Shown: positions 1-5,693, counted from the first letter of the stretch. The stretch is 5,693 nucleotides of DNA from an uncultured Sulfurimonas sp. (GCA_937914675.1 CALDOC010000369.1:1-5693), one strand, 5' to 3'. Notes: generated by a model from the letters alone, not told the origin. Made by a program: numbers and translations.

Positions 1-1283
1 TAACAGAAGAGCTCTCGCATCAAAACATCCTCATCAACGCGACAACGGGTATGGGTAAAACGTCAAGACTCATCATTAACATGATTCTTGACAAAGCAAA
101 AAATGGCGCTAAGAACTCTATGATAATCTTAGACGCCAAGGGTGAGATTTTTGACCTTACTTCAAACTATTTAAACAGGTGTGGATATAAAATCTATACG
201 CTCTCTCCAAATGATTTGGATAGTTCCATTGGATTTAATCCATTTGATTTTTGCCATGATAGTTCAGATATAGAGTTTGTATTTCGTACGCTCATATACT
301 CATCCTCTTCAAATCAACCTAGTAGTGGAAGTAGCGATAAATTCTGGAATGAAGCGGCTTTGCATATTCTAACGTTGTTGGGAATCTTGCTATTCTCAAT
401 AGACCAAAAAGAGCATATCAACTTGCCTAACGTCAAATATCTACTACTTTTAATAGATAAGAGTCCAGACAACGAGCTTGATAAATTATTCATTAAGTAT
501 GGCTCTACTGAGATGATACGAGAATACACTCGATTTAAGTCATACGATGAAACAGTTCTTTTAAACATAGTAGCCACGGCTTCAACGGTTTTATCACCAA
601 TTGCGAGTAACGACAAACTCAAAAAGATTCTCTCCTCAAACTCATTTGATTTCACTCGCTTTAGAAAAGAGAAGATAGCGCTCTACATAAGAATAAGCAT
701 ACAAGAGAGCGACCAATACAACTTTCTTGTCGGTAGTTTCATATCAACGATGATGTACTCGGAATTATTGAAAAATCCACCTTTAAAAAGAGACCTTAGT
801 CTCTATCTTTTTATCGATGAGGCTGGTAACTACTTCATTCCAAAACTTGACAAATACATAACCGTATCAAGGTCATATCGTCTCAGTTGGATACTTGCCA
901 TCCAATCGATTGAGATGGTTGAGAACCTCTATGGACGTAGTGGAGCGGAGGTCATTTTAAACGGGGGAGTTGGAACGAAAGTCTATTTCGGAAACGCTTC
1001 AAACCAATTGACAAACACTCTCTCAAATCAAATCGGAAAGAAACAGACATCGCTATTTGGAAAATCCGTTTTTGAGCCAGTGATGCAACCATCGTCTATT
1101 AGAACTTTGCCATCAGAGGAGGTTCTTGTATTTATCTTAGGCAATAAGCCTTTCATTCAAAAGCTCTATCCCTATTATGAACTCTCTAAGTTTAAATACA
1201 TAACAAGAAAGAGCCCCTATAAAATCAAACAGCGAAGCGTCGTTGAAAGCGTTAAATATATTGATATGCAAGGGGCTCTGTAA
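1..1283 (+). CDS. VirD4/TraG-type coupling ATPase, 5' end outside the window
   Basis: This is a P-loop ATPase of the type IV coupling protein family, which in known members is a membrane-anchored hexameric motor feeding DNA or protein to a secretion channel. The frame is open from base 3, so the ATG at 51 is not the start: it is the Met inside the Walker A motif ATTGMGKT (bases 39-62). Then come DAKGE (base 132), NPFDF (base 237), an all-alpha-domain-like region starting at FWNEAAL, the strand IALYIRI, Walker B LYLFIDEA (acidic pair at 816-821), a VSRSYR arginine motif and the AIQS glutamine (903-905). This order is typical of VirD4/TraG. Relatives carry roughly 130 residues with membrane helices before Walker A; that part is missing here only because of the window edge. 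The stop TAA shares one base with the kinase start. No relaxase or VirB gene is visible, so the substrate is unknown. Confidence 0.9.
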   Translation, partial: TEELSHQNILINATTGMGKTSRLIINMILDKAKNGAKNSMIILDAKGEIFDLTSNYLNRCGYKIYTLSPNDLDSSIGFNPFDFCHDSSDIEFVFRTLIYSSSSNQPSSGSSDKFWNEAALHILTLLGILLFSIDQKEHINLPNVKYLLLLIDKSPDNELDKLFIKYGSTEMIREYTRFKSYDETVLLNIVATASTVLSPIASNDKLKKILSSNSFDFTRFRKEKIALYIRISIQESDQYNFLVGSFISTMMYSELLKNPPLKRDLSLYLFIDEAGNYFIPKLDKYITVSRSYRLSWILAIQSIEMVENLYGRSGAEVILNGGVGTKVYFGNASNQLTNTLSNQIGKKQTSLFGKSVFEPVMQPSSIRTLPSEEVLVFILGNKPFIQKLYPYYELSKFKYITRKSPYKIKQRSVVESVKYIDMQGAL

Positions 1284-2620
1284 TGGCAACGGATTTTTAT
1301 AACTTCATCCATCCACTGCATGCTTTTTTAAGCATCTTAATTCCATTTGGTTTTTTAAACTATATAACCTACAAATTGGCTTGGGAGCTCCATTATAGAG
1401 AGTTCACTTGGTTATTGTTCGCGTCAACGCTAGCGCTAAACCTCTTTAGTTTTTTTATGATGCAAGTAGCCGATACGGTTTATCCGCTTCAAGTGCTATT
1501 CTTGTTTTCATACTATAGCACATACATCTTTTTGGTAATGCTCCTTTTAAAAAGCGTGGAGAAAATAGTTGGGCTATTTATGGACGTTGTTCTTTTTTTA
1601 AGAGATGGCATAGGCTCAATACTCTTTGGCATATATTCGTTTTTGATATTAAAACCACTCAGAGCCTTTAATCTGAATTTTATAGCAAAGTTTTTTGAGT
1701 ACGTATTCATGGGCTTAAAGTTTATGTTCAAACTCCTTTTTGCTCCATCGGCTCAATCCACTACAAGCGCTACTCAAACTACTTTTAGAGTAAAAACTTT
1801 TAAGAATCCTAATCAGTACGCGTCAATTGCCAGAGGTGGTGAAGCGCATATCTACGCAGTCTCCAGAAAAAGCTTAGTAAAGATTTATAAAGCCAACTAC
1901 GCCACCTCTGAAAAATTAGAGACTTTAAAATCACTTATGGGCAGTAACTTCTCTAAAAACATTGTGACTCCAAGCGCCATTTTAAACGATGAAGATGAGA
2001 ACTTCATCGGGTATGAGATGCCAAAGGTCAAAGGAGTGGAGCTAGGCATACTCTTTTTGCCAAATGGAGTCATGAAGAACTTTCCAAAATATACGCTCAT
2101 TGACCTTGTCTCTCTATCTCTTAAAATCTTAGAGCTATTTAATATTGTTCATAAAGAGTCAGTCATAGTGGGAGACATCAACCCTCGCAACATATTGGTT
2201 GAGAGTAAGGATCAAGTCTTTCTAATAGACACGGATAGTTTTCAGATCAATAGACCATCGGGAGTAGGGCAAGCAATCTACACGCATCCTAAAAACATAG
2301 GTAAAAAGTATAGCTCCTATATGAGAACAATCTCTGATGACACATACGCCCTAACTATGATTGTTTTTCAAATATTGCATTATGGAGCGCTTCCCTATGG
2401 CAGTAGTGACGTAGACGAATTAAAGCGTGGAGTTTACCTATACAGTCCCAATAGTGTAAACAATACAAACGTGCACCCGGATTTAGCAAGCTCTCATCAT
2501 CGTTTGTCAGCAGAGTTGAAAAACTATTTTTACACTCAGTTCGATCAGAAGAAGTATCTACCCTTAAAGATTTTACAACAATCATTAGAGAGTTATAAAA
2601 AGACTCTTTTAAAGAAGTGA
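1283..2620 (+). CDS. Membrane-anchored Ser/Thr-kinase-like protein of the TerY-P triad
   Basis: The 445-residue protein starts at an ATG in TAATG, one base inside the previous stop, with AAGGGG seven bases upstream (1270-1275). Residues 8-153 hold several hydrophobic segments (about 10-30, 42-61, 67-89, 96-123, and an aromatic-rich one at 131-153), so it should sit in the inner membrane. A Ser/Thr-rich linker (155-167) leads to a kinase fold: glycine loop IARGGEAHIY (182-191), Lys200 in LVKIYK, hinge near GYEMPKVKG (243-251), catalytic loop VGDINPRN with Asp298 and Asn303, and DTDSF (316-320) in place of DFG. The usual catalytic-loop lysine is Asn300. GD-x-NP-x-N and DTDSF are typical of kinases found beside TerY-like vWA and PP2C genes. 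It probably phosphorylates proteins in this operon, opposed by the phosphatase. The membrane half is the odd part. Activity is inferred; a pseudokinase is possible but less likely since Lys, Asp and Asn are kept. Confidence 0.88.
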   Translation: MATDFYNFIHPLHAFLSILIPFGFLNYITYKLAWELHYREFTWLLFASTLALNLFSFFMMQVADTVYPLQVLFLFSYYSTYIFLVMLLLKSVEKIVGLFMDVVLFLRDGIGSILFGIYSFLILKPLRAFNLNFIAKFFEYVFMGLKFMFKLLFAPSAQSTTSATQTTFRVKTFKNPNQYASIARGGEAHIYAVSRKSLVKIYKANYATSEKLETLKSLMGSNFSKNIVTPSAILNDEDENFIGYEMPKVKGVELGILFLPNGVMKNFPKYTLIDLVSLSLKILELFNIVHKESVIVGDINPRNILVESKDQVFLIDTDSFQINRPSGVGQAIYTHPKNIGKKYSSYMRTISDDTYALTMIVFQILHYGALPYGSSDVDELKRGVYLYSPNSVNNTNVHPDLASSHHRLSAELKNYFYTQFDQKKYLPLKILQQSLESYKKTLLKK

Positions 2621-2628
2621 TTTTAATC

Positions 2629-2697
2629 ATGGCATCTCAAAGAAATAGGAGTGTATCCAGTCTCCCAAACAGTGTGTTGGGTTTAGATTTAATATAA
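2629..2697 (+). CDS. Possible 22-codon leader or microprotein ORF
   Basis: An open frame of 22 codons fills most of the only internal intergenic gap. It begins with MASQRNRS, ends with LGLDLI and a TAA, and is Ser-rich. It starts 8 bases after the kinase stop and ends just before the AGGAG ribosome site of the vWA gene, a position that would suit a translated leader coupling the two genes. Against it, the only upstream purine run (AAAGAAG, about 2611-2617) lies 11 bases from the ATG and is weak, and an ORF this short can occur by chance. I recognise no family. Confidence 0.2.
   Translation: MASQRNRSVSSLPNSVLGLDLI
2664..2681 (+). other. Small stem-loop between kinase and vWA genes
   Basis: CCCAAAC (2664-2670) can pair with GTTGGG (2676-2681) around a 5-base loop AGTGT, with one bulged A. 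Only three T residues follow, so it is a poor intrinsic terminator. It could act as a weak attenuator, an RNA-processing site or a stabiliser that sets vWA and phosphatase levels apart from the kinase. The stem is short and could be chance. Confidence 0.25.
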
Positions 2698-2713
2698 ATA
2701 GGAGAATAAGTAG

Positions 2714-3400
2714 ATGAAAAACTTTAAAAGTAATAAGTTTGATTTAGGCGTGGATAGTTTCGTTGACACTACTCAAAAAGTAGCTGTGGCTCTGTTGTTG
2801 GATATTAGCGAATCTATGTCTTGGTATGGTGGTTTAAAGTCTGTGCAAGAGGGATTGGCAGTATTTATAAAGTCATTAAGAGAAGACCCTTACGCAGCGG
2901 CTTCAGTAGAGGTGGCACTCTATGTGTTCAACCATGAAGTGAAACAGTTGGTTGACTTTCAAAGCGTTAATGATATCTCAGTCCCAAAACTAAGCGCTTC
3001 CGGTGGCACTCAAATCGCTCCAGCGATTGAGAGAGTCTTGCATGACTTGGAGAAAAAGAGCCAAGAGTATAAAAAGCAGAAGCTTAACCGAAAAGCTCCT
3101 TGGATAGTGCTTTTGACTGATTGTGACATTAGTGAAGATATTGACTCTGTGGTATCTAAAACCACATCGCTCATAAATGCGAAGAAACTCACTTTTTTCG
3201 CAATTGGCACGGGTGATGAAGTGAACATTTCTCAGTTAAAACGCTTTAATCCAAAAAGCCCCGTTATATTCTCTCCAACTGGAGAAGACCTTGTGCCTCT
3301 ATTTGAGTGGCTTTCTCAAAGCACCTCTGGCTATTCACAGTCGGCTGAGGGCGAGACTTTTAAAACTGATCCATTGGATAGACGCTATGAAATCGTATAA
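2714..3400 (+). CDS. TerY-like von Willebrand factor A (vWA) domain protein
   Basis: This 228-residue protein is essentially one vWA domain, a metal-dependent protein-binding fold. The metal site is complete: DISES (Asp30, Ser32, Ser34) after strand VAVALLL, Thr99 in SASGGTQIAPAI, and Asp136 in IVLLTDCD. Other TerY-like traits are the helix LAVFIKSLREDPYAA (48-62), the strand VALYVFN and the late FAIGTG strand. Length fits the short TerY-like class. The Cys-rich metal-binding C-terminal domain of some TerY proteins is absent; Cys137 is the only cysteine. The start is supported by AGGAG at 2700-2704, nine bases upstream. Cytosolic location is expected, since there is no signal peptide or membrane helix. 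It follows the kinase by 93 bases and overlaps the phosphatase by 14. In TerY-P triads this protein is thought to be the adaptor that organises kinase and phosphatase; its partner here is not known. It may bind the ATPase or the terminal membrane protein. Confidence 0.9.
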   Translation: MKNFKSNKFDLGVDSFVDTTQKVAVALLLDISESMSWYGGLKSVQEGLAVFIKSLREDPYAAASVEVALYVFNHEVKQLVDFQSVNDISVPKLSASGGTQIAPAIERVLHDLEKKSQEYKKQKLNRKAPWIVLLTDCDISEDIDSVVSKTTSLINAKKLTFFAIGTGDEVNISQLKRFNPKSPVIFSPTGEDLVPLFEWLSQSTSGYSQSAEGETFKTDPLDRRYEIV

Positions 3401-4142
3401 CTTTAATCTAGCGTACGCAGTCGAACGAGGCGCTAATCATGTTCAAAATCATTCTGAGTGCCAAGATCGCATACAAATAGTTCAAACAGACTCATATCTC
3501 TTTATGGGTCTGTGCGATGGAGCTGGCTCTGTTGTTAATTCAGGCGAAGGAGCTGAATTTATTTTAGAAGAGCTCTCAATAGAATTCCAAAACAATAGAG
3601 AGATATATTTTACTGACAAGAACGCCAGCGCTCTGTTAACGGAGTTTATTGAGAAGAAGCTAGAGAGATACTCCATAGAGAAGAAAATGGAATTTGACTC
3701 TTTGGCTTCGACTCTACTACTTGTAGTTATCCATAAAGAGCAATATTTAATAGCTCACGTTGGCGATGGAATCATAATAGGCGTAACAGATACGAATGAG
3801 TTGGAAGTGCTGAGCGAGCCCGAGAATGGTGAGTTTAGCAATCTTACATATTTTTTAACGAGTATTTCTTATAAAAAACGATTGCGTTTAAAGATGGGCA
3901 AGACTCAGAGTCTCTGCAATGGGCTTTTAATATGTTCAGACGGGGTACAAGAGTTACTCTTTAATGAACAGAGCAAAGATATAGCCTCTATCACAAAAAC
4001 TATGATTGATTGGTTGGACGAGTACAGTTCAAACGAAGTTTCTCAACATTTGTCATTTAACTTAAAAAAGAACTTCATGAAAAAAAGCTCGGATGATCTC
4101 TCTCTCATTATATTAAAAGGAAAGCAAGATGCAACAATATAG
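3387..4142 (+). CDS. PP2C-type Ser/Thr protein phosphatase of the TerY-P triad
   Basis: The 251-residue protein has the motifs of a metal-dependent PP2C phosphatase: CQD (Asp27), LCDGAGS (Asp44, Gly45), DSLASTLLLVVI (104-115), AHVGDG (123-128), LICSDGVQE (Asp185) and SSDDLSLIIL with Asp236/Asp237 near the end. Asp27, Asp44, Asp185 and Asp237 are the expected metal ligands. The GANHVQNHSECQD start is typical of PP2Cs paired with TerY-like vWA genes. I place the start at 3387 (MKSYNF), not at the in-frame ATG at 3291: the extra 32 residues are basic, unlike the family, and would overlap the vWA gene by 110 bases, whereas this start leaves 14 bases of overlap and puts the conserved core right at the N-terminus. 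The ribosome site is weak (GGA at 3376-3378), suggesting translational coupling to the vWA gene. It should reverse the operon kinase in the cytosol; substrates are unknown. Confidence 0.9.
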   Translation: MKSYNFNLAYAVERGANHVQNHSECQDRIQIVQTDSYLFMGLCDGAGSVVNSGEGAEFILEELSIEFQNNREIYFTDKNASALLTEFIEKKLERYSIEKKMEFDSLASTLLLVVIHKEQYLIAHVGDGIIIGVTDTNELEVLSEPENGEFSNLTYFLTSISYKKRLRLKMGKTQSLCNGLLICSDGVQELLFNEQSKDIASITKTMIDWLDEYSSNEVSQHLSFNLKKNFMKKSSDDLSLIILKGKQDATI

Positions 4143-4326
4143 CATAAGAGGAAAATCAGTGAAGGTGTTTGGCGATGGTCAGATATTTGTAAATGGGAAC
4201 AAGACAGGCATGAAGCAATGGTCTAGTAGCTCGACAAGATATTCTAACGGCAACTCAGGCTCAGAATTAAAAGATTTGCAAGGTTTGGACATAGAAGCGG
4301 CGTTGATGCGAAAAGGATGGTTATGA
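4129..4326 (+). CDS. Small Ser/Gly-rich protein of unknown function
   Basis: A 65-residue protein that I do not recognise. It starts inside the phosphatase end (14-base overlap) behind a good ribosome site, AAAAGGAAA (4115-4123), and its stop is fused to the next start, so it is very probably translated. Residues 4-27 look like short beta strands with turns (YSIRGKSVKVFGDGQIFVNG). Residues 32-46 are a Ser/Thr/Asn/Gly-rich flexible stretch (SSSSTRYSNGNSGSE), and residues 47-65 look helical and end in RKGWL. There is no signal peptide, membrane helix or cysteine. Its place between the phosphatase and the membrane protein, and its Ser/Thr cluster, make it a candidate substrate or switch of the kinase/phosphatase pair. 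That is inference from context only. Confidence 0.75.
   Translation: MQQYSIRGKSVKVFGDGQIFVNGNKTGMKQWSSSSTRYSNGNSGSELKDLQGLDIEAALMRKGWL
4311..4317 (+). promoter_or_regulatory. Ribosome binding site that decides the start of the terminal gene
   Basis: AAAAGGA lies inside the end of the 65-residue gene. It overlaps the in-frame ATG at 4317, so that codon is an unlikely start. It sits 5 bases before the ATG at 4323, which makes the classic ATGA overlap with the previous stop, and 8 bases before the ATG at 4326. I choose 4323; 4326 differs by a single residue and cannot be excluded. Confidence 0.6.
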
Positions 4327-5522
4327 TGAGCGCTATGACAAACAGTGGCTTAAAGTCAATGAAATACACATGGGAGGCTAGGGCTTACGCCTTTAGTCTC
4401 TTTAACAAAGAGAATCTCTTTAGAGGTAAAATTTCTCCCAAAATAGACGCAAAAGAGAATCTAAGCATAAAGAGTCTCTCAAAGTTTGAGAAGTATTTTT
4501 GGATAACAATAGCAATATTGGCGTTAATATTTTTGACGCTCTTTTTTATAGCGCATCTCAACAATAAACAGATGGTTCAAGAAGAGAAAGTCAATCAATC
4601 AAAAACAGTAGTGGATCAATACATTGATAAATACTTTGCCACGGATAGATTAAAAACAAATCTTGAATCGCATCAAAAAGAGATTGAAGCAGATTTTAAA
4701 GAGGAGATTATGGCTCTTAGCGATACTATTGATAGAGAGATAGAGCATGTATTCTCATCAGTTGAGTATAGGATTGATTCTTATCTTGATTACCACTATA
4801 GCGTAGTAGGGGAGTACTCTGAGATGTACGCCATGGCGAGCAATAAAATAAGCAACGTTATAGAGAAGAGACTTATGGGAAGCGACTTCTCTAATAATTT
4901 ACAAAGTGCTTCTGACACTGTATATAATCAATACAACAATCGCATAAAAGAGCATTTGGCTCTTCTTAGCGCCATAGCGTATGATGGGGTTGAGATTGAT
5001 TTAGACATTAATAGAGAGACTCTAGAGCAACTTCAAACAGAGATAGTGAAAAATCAAATGTTGCAAGAGGGTAAATTCTCACTATTAATCTCCGCCATGA
5101 TCGCTAAAAAGATATCCGTAGTCATAGTGGCAAAGTTAGCTAGTAAAGCAGGCGCTAAATTAGCGGCGAAAGGAGCAGTGAAAGTTGGTAGTAAAATGGC
5201 TACAGCGACAGGCGCTGGATTAGCTGGTCTCGTATGTGGTCCAGGAGTGGTGGTGTGCGCTCCAGTATTGGCGGTAGCGGCTTGGTTCGCTACTGATGCA
5301 GTGATTGTCACAGCGGATGAACACTTTAACCGTGATAGCTTTAAAATGGATATTTTAGAGATGCTTGAGAAGCAGAAGTCTTCAATTAAAAGAGAGTTAA
5401 AAGCTACTTATTCACAAAGCTTTGAAACGGTATCTCAAAGTTCTCAAGCTAAAATTGCTATGACTAGTGTTCAAGAGAAGAGAAGAGTTAATATTGCGAC
5501 AGATAGGGAAGTGATAGATTAG
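4323..5522 (+). CDS. Membrane protein with helical stalk and Lys-striped Gly/Ala-rich hydrophobic segment, function unknown
   Basis: I recognise no named family for this 399-residue protein. Residues 1-57 are basic and probably cytosolic. Residues 58-77 (YFWITIAILALIFLTLFFIA) are one clear transmembrane helix, giving a predicted N-in, C-out topology. Residues 80-250 are charged and helical, coiled-coil-like. From 252 the character changes: a hydrophobic start (FSLLISAMIAKK, SVVIVAK), then lysines exactly every fourth residue (271, 275, 279, 283, 287, 291) on an Ala/Gly background, then a near-uncharged stretch (292-331) with Cys305 and Cys312 bracketing GPGVVV, then AAWFATDAV. A charged helical tail (332-399) follows. 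It could be a membrane-inserting or pore-like hairpin, or a glycine-packed channel element on a periplasmic stalk. The gene closes the operon with a 4-base overlap, so it is probably the structural or effector output of the signalling genes. The start 4323 is preferred over 4317 because 4317 falls in the ribosome site. Confidence 0.8.
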   Translation: MMSAMTNSGLKSMKYTWEARAYAFSLFNKENLFRGKISPKIDAKENLSIKSLSKFEKYFWITIAILALIFLTLFFIAHLNNKQMVQEEKVNQSKTVVDQYIDKYFATDRLKTNLESHQKEIEADFKEEIMALSDTIDREIEHVFSSVEYRIDSYLDYHYSVVGEYSEMYAMASNKISNVIEKRLMGSDFSNNLQSASDTVYNQYNNRIKEHLALLSAIAYDGVEIDLDINRETLEQLQTEIVKNQMLQEGKFSLLISAMIAKKISVVIVAKLASKAGAKLAAKGAVKVGSKMATATGAGLAGLVCGPGVVVCAPVLAVAAWFATDAVIVTADEHFNRDSFKMDILEMLEKQKSSIKRELKATYSQSFETVSQSSQAKIAMTSVQEKRRVNIATDREVID

Positions 5523-5538
5523 CCAGTTCAAGTTTGTT

Positions 5539-5588
5539 GCGATGTTCTTAGAGTTGTAATTTGGCGATGTATGTTAGTTGTCAAATTA
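5539..5588. repeat. Two imperfect 25-base tandem units after the last gene
   Basis: Units at 5539-5563 and 5564-5588 share, in the same order, GCGATGT, TTAG, TTGT and an AT-rich end, with small gaps. They begin 17 bases after the last stop. They could be a decayed duplication or binding-site pair. Identity outside the shared blocks is low, so chance in AT-rich DNA is possible. Confidence 0.3.
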
Positions 5589-5597
5589 TGATTACAA
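5554..5597. repeat. Short inverted repeat downstream of the operon
   Basis: TTGTAAT (5554-5560) is the exact reverse complement of ATTACAA (5591-5597). The arms are 30 bases apart; the inner TTG (5561-5563) and CAA (5582-5584) could extend the pairing across a bulge. It overlaps the tandem units. It may mark an RNA fold at the end of the transcript or a protein-binding site; the arms are too short to be firm. Confidence 0.25.
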
Positions 5598-5612
5598 GTA
5601 CGAAAATGTACT
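5597..5612. other. Small hairpin downstream of the operon
   Basis: AGTAC (5597-5601) pairs perfectly with GTACT (5608-5612) around the 6-base loop GAAAAT. No T-run follows directly, so it is not a convincing Rho-independent terminator, although it is one of the few structures between the last stop and the window edge. The rest of 5613-5693 is AT-rich DNA in which I see no gene or terminator. Confidence 0.25.
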
Positions 5613-5693
5613 ATTCAACACAAAATTCTTATTATTATCCGCTTATTCCTTTTAGTTATAAATAAATTTTATATTTGAGAGCCACTTGCAAAT

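Noticed and set aside
314..655. Open - strand frame opposite the coupling ATPase
   Set aside because: The + strand in this region encodes conserved VirD4/TraG helical-domain sequence; the - strand product has no recognisable features.
2355..2630. Open frame on the - strand opposite the end of the kinase gene
   Set aside because: It lies antisense to the conserved kinase C-terminal part, has no recognisable domain and does not fit the one-direction operon.
2693..2699. TATAAAT as a -10 promoter box for the vWA gene
   Set aside because: A transcript from it would start near 2705, after the AGGAG ribosome site at 2700-2704, and no -35-like element sits at proper spacing.
5054..5311. Ala/Thr/Pro-rich - strand frame opposite the terminal gene
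   Set aside because: Its composition is the mirror of the Gly/Ala/Lys-rich coding strand; the + strand gene has a start, ribosome site and operon overlap.
1..5522. Classical tellurium-resistance (ter) operon
   Set aside because: Only the TerY-like vWA protein recalls Ter systems. No TerD/TerZ-type or TerC-type gene is present, so a ter gene symbol would mislead.
5567..5665. A 32-codon Tyr-rich + strand ORF in the downstream region (MYVSCQIM... ending PFSYK)
   Set aside because: No ribosome binding site precedes either possible ATG (5567 or 5588), the frame lies in repeat-bearing AT-rich DNA, and this length is expected by chance.

Overview
The window is a compact, AT-rich stretch with every supported gene on the + strand. 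Codon use (many AGA, ATA and AAA codons, frequent AAAGAG pairs) and short genes joined by overlaps suggest a Campylobacterota-like bacterium (Sulfurimonas, Sulfurospirillum or Helicobacter relatives). That is a judgement by eye, not a computed assignment. No rRNA, tRNA, CRISPR array, transposase or integrase is visible.

Layout: (1) 1-1283, a VirD4/TraG-type coupling ATPase whose start lies left of the window; (2) 1283-2620, a membrane-anchored Ser/Thr-kinase-like protein; (3) 2621-2713, the only internal gap, with a possible 22-codon ORF and a small hairpin; (4) 2714-3400, a TerY-like von Willebrand A (vWA) protein; (5) 3387-4142, a PP2C-type phosphatase; (6) 4129-4326, a 65-residue Ser/Gly-rich protein of unknown function; (7) 4323-5522, a single-pass membrane protein with a long helical region and an unusual Lys-striped, Gly/Ala-rich hydrophobic segment; (8) 5523-5693, AT-rich non-coding DNA with short repeats.

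The junctions are 1, 14, 14 and 4 bases of overlap plus one 93-base gap, so this looks like one operon whose first gene or genes lie upstream. Kinase, vWA and PP2C together form the TerY-P phosphorylation triad known from comparative genomics of Ter stress systems. Here the triad is tied to a conjugation-type ATPase and a membrane protein rather than to tellurium-resistance genes. A plausible but unproven model is a membrane complex in which opposing kinase and phosphatase activities, organised by the vWA protein, control the ATPase or the terminal membrane protein. Mating-system control, secretion and defence against phage or plasmids are all compatible with what is visible, and the window alone cannot choose among them.
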